Shown: positions 21,852 through 32,158 of the stretch, one piece after another
Layout of the letters: every line of letters starts with the position of its first letter
Position numbering within the stretch: the stretch's first letter is position 1
NCBI RefSeq assembly: GCF_038502225.1
Contig: NC_091293.1
Span: forward strand, 1,963,762-2,027,761
DNA: 64,000 nt
DNA from: Cherax quadricarinatus
Taxonomy: Eukaryota; Arthropoda; Malacostraca; Decapoda; Parastacidae
Reading direction: 5' to 3'
Program-made: the position numbers and the translations under genes
The notes under the pieces: model-generated
Databases searched by the model: none
What the model saw: only the letters and a program-made list of their open reading frames with translations
Told to the model about the DNA's origin: nothing

Positions 21852-22260
21852 TTCAATTCAATTCAATTCAATTCAAAGTTTATTCTCTATAAAGATTACA
21901 ATGTTGAATTTACAGAATTTGGTTGTTGTGTGGTTTACATGTAGTTAAATAATGATTACAGAGTGTACCACTAGAACGCCTAGCATGGCTAGGCATTTCG
22001 GGCAGACTTAGTTTAATTCTTTGTTTTAAAATATTACAAATTGTGAGGTAAGTTGGTATTATGGCTAAGTGACTAAATACTAGTTTGTGAGTTTAGCAAT
22101 GTGAATGCTTTTGTTTTGGCACAGTACATAGTTTCAGTATTGGAGTATCATAGGATTCATTATTTTAAGATTGAGATTAATATTTCTGTATGGTCAAATG
22201 GGTGAGTGAGTGTAAGTGTGAACCACCAGGTGGTATTCGTGTAGTTAGTTGATGGGGTGT
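21852..22260 (-). other. LINE-B copy 1 3' UTR with pentamer tail and stem-loop
   Basis: On the minus strand the UTR ends in AATAAACTTTGAATTGAATT repeats. A stem GCCTAGC/GCTAGGC with an ATG/CAT loop (21991-22007) is followed by 'atttcgggcaga'. The same parts are at 24103-24130 and 11165-11190. The AATAAA may be the polyadenylation signal. Confidence 0.75.
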
Positions 22261-22564
22261 ATCAGGGAGATAAGATGTTTTCTAATGGTAGTTTTGAAGG
22301 TGATGAATGTGTCTGTAGTTCTAGAGTTCTCAGGTAGGGTGTTCCAGATTTTAGGGCCTTTGACATACATTGAATTTTTGTAAAGGTTTAGTCGGACACA
22401 GGGAATGTCGTAGAGACGTTTGTGTCTGGTGTTATGCCTGTGGGTTCTGTCACAACTATCAAGAAAGCATTTTAGGTCAGGGTTGATATTGGAGTTTAAG
22501 GTCCTGTAGATGTAGATTGCACAGTAGTAAGTGTGGATGTCCTGAACAGGGAGTAAGTTTAGAT

Positions 22565-23503
22565 CTATGAAGAGTGGGGGGGGTGTTGCCAGGGATGGGA
22601 TTTAGTGATTATTCTTACTGCAGCTTTTTGTTGGGTTATTATTGGCTTTAGGTGTGTTGCTGCAGTTGATCCCCAAGCACAAATAGCATAGGTGAGGTAT
22701 GGATAAATAAGTGAGTGGTATAGTGTGAGAAGGGCATTTTGCAGAACGTAGTATCGTATCTTGGAGAGGATCCCAACCGTTTTGGATACTTTTTTGGTTA
22801 TGTGTTGGATATGGGTGCTGAAATTCAGGTTGTTGTCAAGGTATAGGCCTAGGAATTTGCCCTCATTATGTCTGGTAATTAGAGTGTTGTCGATCTTAAT
22901 GTTAATTTGTGCATCTCCTGCTCTGCTACCAAACATAATATAGTAGGTTTTGTCAGTGTTAAGCGTAAGTTTATTGGCTGTCATCCAAGTCGATATTTTA
23001 ATCAGCTCCTCGTTAACAATGGTGTTGAGGGTGGCAAAATTAGGGTGAGAGATGACATAAGTCGTGTCGTCAGCAAAGAGAATGGGTTTCAGGTGTTGGG
23101 ATACGTTTGGAAGATCATTGATGTATATGAGGAAGAGCAGGGGACCAAGGACACTTCCCTGCGGAACTCCAGTATCAAGTGGCCGTGTTGTTGATGCTGT
23201 GTCTTTAATGGTGACGTACTGATACCTATTAGTAAAGTAAGATTTGAAATAAGCAAGCGCGTGGCCTCTTATACCGTAATGGTCAAGTTTGTGGAGTAGG
23301 ATGTCGTGGTCTACTGTGTCAAAAGCTTTTCTTAGGTCAATAAAAATTCCTAGTGGATATTCCTTATTTTCCAATGCTGTGTAAAGCAGATCTAGCATTT
23401 TTATGATTGCATCATTAGTGCTTTTATTTTTCCTGAATCCAAATTGGCAGGGGTTGAGTATGTTTTGTGTTGTTATAAATGAATATAGTCTCCTGTGCAC
23501 GAG
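22565..23503 (-). pseudogene. LINE-B copy 1 ORF2, RT C-terminal half
   Basis: The frame starts inside the RT (MHRRLYSFITTQNILNPC) and carries FIDLRKAFDTVDHD, VPQGSVLGPLLF and the catalytic LFADDTTY. A frame error in the G-run near 22580 ends it early at HPWQHPPHSS. The N-terminal part of the same ORF2 is at 30023-31691. It is inactive. Confidence 0.88.
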
Positions 23504-23987
23504 GAAAGAAAGTCAGAGGAAAGAAAGTCTCCCTGATAACATTGAGTATACATAGTGTATAGTGTATACTACAGTGGCTCCCTAGTATATTGTTGATAAA
23601 GGCTAAAGTGTCATTTGAAAACAGGTGAATTTGTAAATGAAGTGATAAGCCTATAGAGGCTGGTGCCAGAAGTCGCCAGAAACTTACCACAGGTCAGCTG
23701 TTTTTAATAATCTTCCTGGCTTGCTAGTGTACTCGCATATAATCTAGTGATACCAGTGAATAGCAGAATACAGTGTTGTAGTAGCAACTAACCAGTATTA
23801 TAATGGTACTTAGTGGAGTGGAGTGACTTTCATTAGTTTCTTTTTTCTTGAAATACCAGACGTATACTGTGAATTTCATATAACCTGTAGTTACCAGAGG
23901 TCGCAATATACACAACCAGAAGCAAATATTACTACAGAAAAAGCGTCCTTCCTCCAAAATTTCCACCAGTCAACTATAGTTCAAATT
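23504..23987 (+). other. LINE-A copy 2 5' UTR fragment
   Basis: From about 23712 it matches 50639-50827 plus 56032-56090, the 5' UTR of LINE-A copy 4, without the 378-bp array (cacaaccagaagcaaatatt). It therefore shows the empty site for that array. 23504-23711 has no partner in the window and is probably more 5' UTR. No gene is present. Confidence 0.75.
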
Positions 23988-24372
23988 CAAATTCAATTCA
24001 AAGTTTATTCTCTATAAGGATTACAATGCTGAGTTTACAGAAATTTGGTTATTGTTTGGTTTACATGTAGTAAAATTGTGATTACAGAGTGTACCACTAG
24101 AACGCTTAGCATGGCTAGGCATTTCGGGCATACTTAGTTTTATTCTTAATTGTAAAATATTACAAATTATGAGGTAAGTTGGTATTACGGCTAAGTGACT
24201 AAATACTAGTTTGTGAGTTTAGCAATGTGAATGCTTTTGTTTTGGCACAGTACATAGTTTCAGTATTGGAGTATCACAGGATTCATTATTTTAAGACTGA
24301 GATTAATATTTCTGTTCATGGTCAAATGAGTGAGCGAGTGTAAGTGTGAACCACCAGGTGGTATTCGTGTAG

Positions 24373-27271
24373 TTAGTTGACGGGGTGTATCAGGGAGATA
24401 AGATGTTTTCTAATGGTAGTTTTGAAGGTGATGAATGTGTCTGCAGTTCTAGAGTTCTCAGGTAGGGTATTCCAGATTTTAGGGCCTTTGACATACATTG
24501 AATTTTTGTAAAGGTTTAGTCGGACACGGGGGAATGTCGTAGAGATGTTTGTGTCTGGTGTTATGCCTGTGGGTTCTGTCACAACTATCAAGAAAGCGTT
24601 TTAGGTCAAGGTTGATATTAGAGTTTAAGGCCCTGTAGATATAGATTGCACAGTAGTAAGTGTGGATGTACTGAACTGGGAGTAAGTTTAGATCTATGAA
24701 GAGTGGGGGGGTGTGTTGCCAGGGATGGGATTTAGTGATTATTCTTACTGCAGCTTTTTGTTGGGTTATTATTGGCTTTAGGTGTGTTGCTGCAGTTGAT
24801 CCCCAAGCACAAATAGCATAGGTGAGGTATGGATAAATAAGTGAGTGGTATAGTGTGAGAAGGGCATTTTGCGGCACGTAGTATCGTATCTTGGAGAGGA
24901 TCCCAACCGTTTTGGATACTTTTTTGGCTATTTGCTGGATATGGGTGCTGAAATTCAGGTTGTTGTCAAGGTATAAGCCTAGGAATTTTCCCCCATTATT
25001 TCTGGTAATTAGAGTGTTGTCAATCTTAATGTTAATTTGTGCATCTCCTGCTCTGCTACCAAACATAATATAGTAGGTTTTGTCAGTGTTAAGCATAAGT
25101 TTATTGGCTGTCATCCAAGTCGATATTTTAATCAGCTCCTCATTCACAATGGTGTTGAGGGTGGCAAGATTAGGGTGAGAGATGACATAAGTCGTGTCAT
25201 CAGCAAAGAGAATGGGTTTCAGGTGTTGGGATACGTTTGGAAGGTCATTGATGTATATGACGAAGAGCAGGGGACCAAGGACACTTCCCTGCGGAACTCC
25301 AGTATCAAGTGGCCGTGTTGCTGATGCTGTGTCTTTAATGGTGACGTACTGATACCTATTAGTAATGTAAGATTTGAAATAAGCAAGCGCATGGCCTCTT
25401 ATACCGTAGTGATCAAGTTTGTGGAGTAGGATTTCGTGGTTTACTGTGTCAAAAGCTTTTCTTAGGTCAATAAAAATTCCTAGTGGATATTCCTTATTTT
25501 CCAATGCTGTGTAAAGCAGATCTAGCATTTTTATGATTGCATCATTAGTGCTTTTATTTTTCCTGAATCCAAACTGGCAGGGGTTGAGTATGTTTTGAGC
25601 CGTTATAAATGAATACAGTCTCCTGTGCACGAGTTTCTCAAAGATTTTGGATAGCAATGGTAAGTTAGATATTGGCCTATAGTTGTTTAAGTCTGTAGGG
25701 TCACCACCTTTATGTATTGGTGTAACCCTTGCCATCTTGAGTAGTTTCGGGAAGGTGCTAGTCTCTATTGACTTGTTAAAAAGTAATGAAATAGCATGCG
25801 AAAGGACATGGGCCGCTCGCTTGTACAGTAATGGTGCGACATGAGACAGATTCCCCGAGTTATTTTTAAGTGACTTTATGATCTCAATGACTTCCGTGGG
25901 CTCAGTTGGTGCAAGATAGAAGGAATTAGGGAAATTTCCATCTAGGTAGTCCCCGGCATGGGCATTGGTATGTGGGATTTTACTGGCGAGATTAGATCCT
26001 ATGTTTGAGAAGAAGTCGTTTATCTTGTTAGCTGTGTCAGTGGGATGTAGTGGTGTTTCATTAGGTTTAGTTAGGACAATATTCTTGTTTTTTCTCAGTT
26101 TGTGGGTCCCTAGAATCTGAGAGAGTGTTTTCCAGGTCTTTTTTATATCTCCTCTAGTGTCTGTGAATCTACTGGAGTAGTATAGTTGTTTGGCTTTTTT
26201 TATTACTTTGGTGAGAGCTGATGAATAGTGTTTAAGAGTATCTTTGTGTATTAAGCCCTGTCTATATTGCTTTTCATATTGGTGTTTCTTGTCAATGGAT
26301 TTCAGAATGGTGCTGGTTAGCCATGGGCAACCAAGCCATTTGTTTGTGATCTGTTTTGTTTTTATAGGACAATGTTTGTTGTATAGTCTAAGTAATTTGT
26401 TAAGAAAGATGTCTGTCCAGTCATCAATACCATTGGCCTTGGAGAATTCTGTAGGCCAATCAACAGTCTCTAGGTCATCTGTGAACTTCCTTACTGAGGC
26501 CTCATCATGGAGTCTAAATGAGACTTTGTTGTATTCAAGTGGTGGTTTACTAATGTTTGTCAGGAGGAAGGTAGGGTAGTGGTCTGTAGTGCTATCTGTG
26601 ATTATCCCTGATTTAAGGGGGGCTAGTATATTGGTCCATATGTGGTCTATTTTGGTTGCACTTGTCTCAGTGAGCCTGGTTGGTTTAGTTATTGTTGGTA
26701 TGAGAAGTGTGTTGTTCATATTGTTGATGAAATCAGTTACAGGATGGTCATCTAGTAATCCAAGGTTGATGTTGAAGTCTCCAGCTAAGAGAAGGTGGTG
26801 CTTATTCATTTGTCTGTTTGTTATTAGTGACTTTAATTTCTCACTGAAATTTGGGATGTTTGTGTGAGGTATCCGGTAAATGGCATCGATTGTTATAGGC
26901 GTCTTAAGGTTTTTTACAGTAAAATTAGCAAAAATGTATTCCCCATATTCATCACTAAAGCAAGTGGTGCTAATACAAGATAATTGGTTAGAGTAATAGA
27001 TTGCAATACCACCCCCAACTTGGTTTGTTCTGCAGTTGTGAATTGCTGTGTATCCTGGTAGAGGGTAGATATCTATTGTGTCCTGCTTAAGCCAGGTCTC
27101 AGTAAGAATAATGCAGGAGAAGGGTGTCTTTAGTGATTCAAGGAGTGCTAGGAGGTCATCATAGTGTTTGCTTAAGGACCTGATGTTGTATTTAAGTACT
27201 GATAGACTTTTAGCATTGTTTAGGATAGTGGTGGCTTGTGATGCTGTGTAATAAAGGCAGTTACTTTCCAA
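24373..27271 (-). pseudogene. LINE-B copy 2 ORF2 (endonuclease-reverse transcriptase), nearly intact
   Basis: A 930-codon frame (27271 to 24479) carries endonuclease motifs YNIRSLSKHYDD, ILTETWL, GDFNINL and STTDHYP. RT motifs are HKGGDPTDLNNYRPIS, FIDLRKAFDTV, VPQGSVLGPLLF and the catalytic LFADDTTY. The true C-terminus (KNSMYVKGPKIWNTLPE to SLIHPVN, 24591 to 24373) is in another frame because of an extra G in the run near 24526. Compared with copy 1, the upstream ATG (MIDHVDPDL at 31691) is mutated to ACG, so the first remaining ATG is MESN at 27271. It belongs to the CR1/L2-like LINEs. One indel separates it from an open frame, so it is comparatively young. Confidence 0.9.
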
Positions 27272-27499
27272 TAGGTTTTGATTGGGTGTCAGATTATGGA
27301 GGTTTAGATCAGGGTCAACGTGATCAATCGTCTTCTAGGTTTAAATTATGGTTATTTATATCCTGAGTTATGTGTTGAGTTCTAGTACTGATATCTGTAG
27401 TGGTGGGAAGCTTGGATAAGTATATAGCTAGAGTATTTTGGTCATATAGAGTATAGTCACTACTACACATAATGAAGTTGATGTTGTTTATGTGTTGTG

Positions 27500-27960
27500 C
27501 TGGAATGAACTAAAGTACAACTAGGTATAAACTAGTAATATAAAAATACAAATTAAAAATAGAACAAGACTCTCACTTGTAATTGCACTAAGGTCTAATA
27601 ATGATTTTTGTGGAGTCTATGTTTTGAGCTAGAGTGAGCTAAAGTACAATAGGTTTAATCTAATATATAAAAGTACAAATTAAAAATAGCACTAGTCTCT
27701 CACTAGTAATTGCACTATGGTCTAATATAGTGAATTTGGTATTGACTATGTCTTGAGGTAGAATGAGCTATGGTACAACTGAATTTAATCTAATAATATA
27801 AAAATACAAATTAAAAGTAGCACCAGTCTCTCACTAGTAATTGCACTATGGTCTAGTATAGTGAATTTGGTATTGACTATGTATTGAGCTAGAATGAGCT
27901 AGAGTAAAACTGTGATTAATCTAATAATATAATAAAGGAACAAGACTCTCAATTGTAATT
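27500..27960 (-). repeat. Tandem repeat of about 127 bp in the LINE-B spacer
   Basis: Three and a half copies of an AT-rich unit marked by aatataaaaatacaaatta and tctcactagtaattgcacta precede ORF2. Copy 1 has corresponding units at 31880-32120 and 37331-37400. Arrays of this kind in LINE leaders sometimes act as promoters, but nothing here proves it. Confidence 0.8.
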
Positions 27961-28197
27961 GCACTAAGGTCTTATATAAGTTGTTTACAAGAATTAGAGT
28001 ATAATTAGATTTAAATTGACAGGATAAAATACACAAGTTAAGGTAGCAAAATAATAATAAAAAAAAAATTGATAAAAATAAAAATGGCAATGACTTGGTT
28101 ATAATATGCTAGTAAAATGGTAGACAGGATAATATAAAAGTTGTAGTTGAAAATACTAGGTTAAAAAAGTATGGAATAAAAATGGTCAATAAAAGAA

Positions 28198-29973
28198 ATG
28201 AGTGAGCTACTCAAGTCCCAATATGACTCAGTTTTTAGCAAGCCGCTAACCAGACTGAGAGTCGAAGATCAAAATGAATTTTTTATGAGAGAGCCACAAA
28301 ATTTGATTAACACAAGCCTATCCGATGTTATCCTGACGCCAAATGACTTCGAACAGGCGATAAATGACATGCCCATGCACTCTGCCCCAGGGCCAGACTC
28401 ATGGAACTCTGTGTTCATCAAGAACTGCAAGAAGCCCCTATCACAAGCCTTTTCCATCCTATGGAGAGGGAGCATGGACACGGGGGTCGTCCCTCAGTTA
28501 CTAAAAACAACAGACATAGCCCCACTCCACAAAGGGGGCAGTAAAGCAACAGCAAAGAACTACAGACCAATAGCACTAACATCCCATATCATAAAAATCT
28601 TTGAAAGGGTCCTAAGAAGCAAGATCACCACCCATCTAGAAACCCATCAGTTACACAACCCAGGGCAACATGGGTTTAGAACAGGTCGCTCCTGTCTGTC
28701 TCAACTATTGGACCACTACGACAAGGTCCTAAATGCACTAGAAGACAAAAAGAATGCAGATGTAATATATGCAGACTTTGCAAAAGCCTTCGACAAGTGT
28801 GACCATGGCGTAATAGCGCACAAAATGCGTGCTAAAGGAATAACAGGAAAAGTCGGTCGATGGATCTATAATTTCCTAACTAACAGAACACAGAGAGTAG
28901 TCGTCAACAGAGTAAAGTCCGAGGCAGCTACGGTGAAAAGCTCTGTTCCACAAGGCACAGTACTCGCTCCCATCTTGTTCCTCATCCTCATATCCGACAT
29001 AGACAAGGATGTCAGCCACAGCACCGTGTCTTCCTTTGCAGATGACACCCGAATCTGCATGACAGTGTCTTCCATTGCAGACACTGCAAAGCTCCAGGCA
29101 GACATCAACCAAATCTTTCAGTGGGCTGCAGAAAACAATATGAAGTTCAACGATGAGAAATTTCAATTACTCAGATATGGTAAACATGAGGAAATTAAAT
29201 CTCCATCAGAGTACAAAACAAATTCTGGCCACAAAATAGAGCGAAACACCAACGTCAAAGACCTGGGAGTGATCATGTCGGAGGATCTCACCTTCAAGGC
29301 CCATAACATTGTATCAATCGCATCTGCTAGAAAAATGACAGGATGGATAATGAGAACCTTCAAAACTAGGGAGGCCAAGCCCATGATGACACTCTTCAGG
29401 TCACTTGTTCTATCTAGGCTGGAATGTTGCTGCACACTAACAGCACCTTTCAAGGCAGGTGAAATTGCCGACCTAGAAAATGTACAGAGAACTTTCACGG
29501 CGCGCATAACGGAGATAAAACACCTCAATTACTGGGAGCGCTTGAGGTTCCTAAACCTGTATTCCCTGGAACGCAGGAGGGAGAGATGCATGATTATATA
29601 CACCTGGAAAATCCTAGAGGGACTAGTACCGAACATACACACGAAAATCACTCACTACGAAAGCAAAAGACTTGGCAGACGATGCACCATCCCCCCAATG
29701 AAAAGCAGGGGTGTCACTAGCACGTTAAGAGATCATACAATAGGTGTCAGGGGCCCAAGACTGTTCAACTGCCTCCCAGCACACATAAGGGGGATTACCA
29801 ACAGACCCCTGGCAGTCTTCAAGCTGGCACTGGACAAGCACCTAAAGTCAGATCCTGATCAGCCGGGCTGTGGCTCGTACGTTGGTTTGCGTGCAGCCAG
29901 CAGCAACAGCCTGGTTGATCAGGCTCTGATCCACCAGGAGGCCTGGTCACAGACCGGGCCGCGGGGGCGTTGA
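28198..29973 (+). pseudogene. LINE-A copy 2 ORF2, reverse transcriptase part
   Basis: A 591-codon frame starts at an internal Met (MSELLKSQYDSVFSKPL). It holds the complete RT: HKGGSKATAKNYRPIAL, DFAKAFDKCDHG, VPQGTVLAPILF and catalytic FADDTR. It then runs to the conserved C-terminus SLVDQALIHQEAWSQ and TGPRGR. The endonuclease is missing, so the copy cannot move by itself. The frame is clean, and its sequence is very close to the copies at 13136, 32159 and 59633. Confidence 0.88.
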
Positions 29974-30022
29974 CCCCCGGAACTCTCTCCAGGTAAACTC
30001 CAGGTAAACTCCAGGTAAACTC
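29955..30022 (+). repeat. LINE-A 3' end: hairpin plus 11-bp tail repeats
   Basis: GGGGGCGTTGACCCCC forms a hairpin whose loop includes the TGA stop of ORF2 (29971-29973). AACTCTCTCC and about three units of AGGTAAACTCC follow. The same end is seen, reversed, at 13105, 32124 and 59601 with fewer units. A short tandem tail instead of poly(A) is typical of CR1-like LINEs. Confidence 0.85.
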
Positions 30023-31691
30023 TCCAGCAATGGTAAGTTTGATATTGGTCTATAGTTGTTTAAGTCTGTAGGGTCATCACCTTTATGTATTGGTGTAACC
30101 CTTGCCATCTTGAGTAGTTTCAGGAAGGTGCTAGTTTCTAGTGACTTGTTAAAAAGTAATGAAATAGCATGCGAAAGGATATGGGCTGCTCGCTTGTACA
30201 GTAATGGTGGGACATTAGACAGATTCCCTGAGTTGTTTTTAAGTGACTTTATAATCTCGGTGACTTCCGAGGGCTCAGTTGGTGCAAGATAGAAGGAATT
30301 TGGGAAATTCCCATCTAGGTAGTCCCCGGCATGGGCATTGGTATGTGGAATTTTATTGGCGAGATTAGATCCTATGGTTGAGAAGAAGTCGTTTATCTTG
30401 TTAGCTGTGTCAGTGGGATGTAGTGGTGTTTCATTAGGTTTAGTTAGGACAATATTCTTGTTTTTTTTTCAGTTTGTGGGTCCCTAGAATCTGAGAGAGT
30501 GTTTTCCAGGTCTTTTTTATATCTCCTCTAGTGTCTGTGAATCTACTGGAGTAGAATAGTTGTTTGGCTTTCTTTATTACTTTGGTGAGAACTGATGAAT
30601 AGTGTTTAAGATATCTTTGTGTATTAAGCCCTGTCTATATTGCTTTTCATATTGGTGTTTCTTGTCAATGGATTTCAGAATGGTACTGGTTAGCCATGGG
30701 CAACCAAGCCGTTTGTTTGTGATCTGTTTCGTTTTTATAGGACAATGTTTTTTGTATAGTCTAAGTAATTTGTTAAGAAAAATGTCTGTCCAGTCATCAA
30801 TACCATTGGCCTTGGAGAATTCTGTAGGCCAGTCAACAATCTCTAGGTCAGCTGTGAACTTCCTTATTGAGGCCTCGTCATGGAGTCTAAATGAGACTTT
30901 GTTGAATTCAAATGGTGGTTTACTAATGTTTGTCAGGAGGAAGGTAGGGTAGTGGTCTGTAGTGCTATCTGTGATTATCCCTGATTTAAGGGGGGCTAGT
31001 ATATTGGTCCATATGTGGTCTATTATGGTTGCACTTGTCTCAGTGAGCCTGGTTGGTTTAGTTATTGTTGGTATGAGAAGTGTGTTGTTCATATTGTTGA
31101 TGAAATCAGTTACAGGCTGATCATCTAGTAAGCCAAGTCTCCAGCTAAGAGAAGGTGGTGCTTATTCATTTGTCTGTTTGTTATTAGTGACTTTAATTTC
31201 TCACTGAAATTTGGGATGTTTGTGTGAGGTATCCGGTAAATGGCACCGATTGTTATGGGTGTCTTAAGGTTTTTTACAGTAAAATTAGCAAAAATGTATT
31301 CCCCATATTCATCACTAAAGCAAGTGGTGCTAATACAAGATAATTGGTTAGAGTTATAGATTGCAATACCACCCTCAACTTGGTTTGGTCTGCAGTTGTG
31401 AATTGCTGTGTATCCTGATAGAGGGTAGATATCTATTGTGTCCTGCTTAAGCCAGGTCTCAGTAAGAATAATGCAGGAGAAGGGTGTCTTTAGTGATTCA
31501 AGGAGTGCCAGGAGGTCATCATAGTGTTTGCTTAAGGACCTGATGTTGTAGTTAAGTACTGATAGACTTTTAGCATTGTTTAGGATAGTGCTGGCTTGGG
31601 TTGCTGTGTAAGAAAGGCAGTTACTTTCCAATAGGTTTTGATTGGGTGTCAGATTATGGAGGTTTAGATCAGGGTCAACGTGATCAATCAT
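30023..31691 (-). pseudogene. LINE-B copy 1 ORF2, endonuclease and RT N-terminal half
   Basis: The frame starts with MIDHVDPDLNLHNLTPN at 31691. It carries YNIRSLSKHYDD, ILTETWL and YRIPHTNIP, then breaks near 31125-31135 (a deletion removes part of GDFNINL). It resumes at 31092 with MNNTLLIPTITKPTRL and breaks again near 30600 and at the T-run 30463-30470. The RT part continues at 23503. Several indels make it non-functional. Confidence 0.87.
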
Positions 31692-32123
31692 CTTCTAGGT
31701 TTAAATTATGGTTATTTATATCCTGAGTTGTGTGTTGAGTTCTAGTACTGATATCTGTAGTGGTGGGAAGTTTGGATAAGTATATAGCTAGAGTATTTTG
31801 GTCATATAGAGTATAGTCACTACTACACATAATGAAGTTGATGTTGTCTATGTGTTGTGCTGGAATGAACTAAAGTACAACTAGGTATAAACTAGTAATA
31901 TAAAAATACAAATTTAAAATAGAACAAGACTCTCACTAGTAATTGCACTAAGGTCTAATATAATGACTTTTGTGGAGTCTATGTTTTGAGCTAGAATGAG
32001 CTATAGTACAACTAGATTTAATCTAATAATATAAAAATACAAATTAAAAATAGCACCAATCTCTCACTAGTAATTGCACTATGGTCTAATATAATGAATT
32101 TGTTATTGACTATAGTACAACTG
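31692..32123 (-). other. LINE-B copy 1 spacer upstream of ORF2
   Basis: AT-rich leader with about two 127-bp repeat units. It stops where LINE-A copy 3 is inserted and continues at 37331. No gene. Confidence 0.8.
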
Positions 32124-32158
32124 TTTACCTGGAGTTTACCTGGAGAGAGTTTCGGGGG

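Larger units (their letters stand above)
23988..28195 (-). mobile_element. LINE-B copy 2 (inner)
   Basis: A minus-strand element with pentamer tail at 23988 (caaattcaattcaaag), 3' UTR to about 24370, ORF2 to about 27330 and an AT-rich spacer to 28195. It is truncated in the spacer between ORF1 and ORF2: the sequence stops after 'ggtcaataaaagaa', which in copy 1 continues at 37612. ORF1 is missing. Confidence 0.88.
23504..30022 (+). mobile_element. LINE-A copy 2, plus strand, internally deleted and hosting LINE-B copy 2
   Basis: The 5' UTR part (23504-23987) and the RT and 3' part (28196-30022) lie on the plus strand on either side of LINE-B copy 2. ORF1, the endonuclease and the first part of RT are missing, so an internal deletion accompanied or preceded the nested insertion. 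The 3' tail has three 11-bp units and abuts LINE-B copy 1 at 'agcaatggtaag'. Confidence 0.8.
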
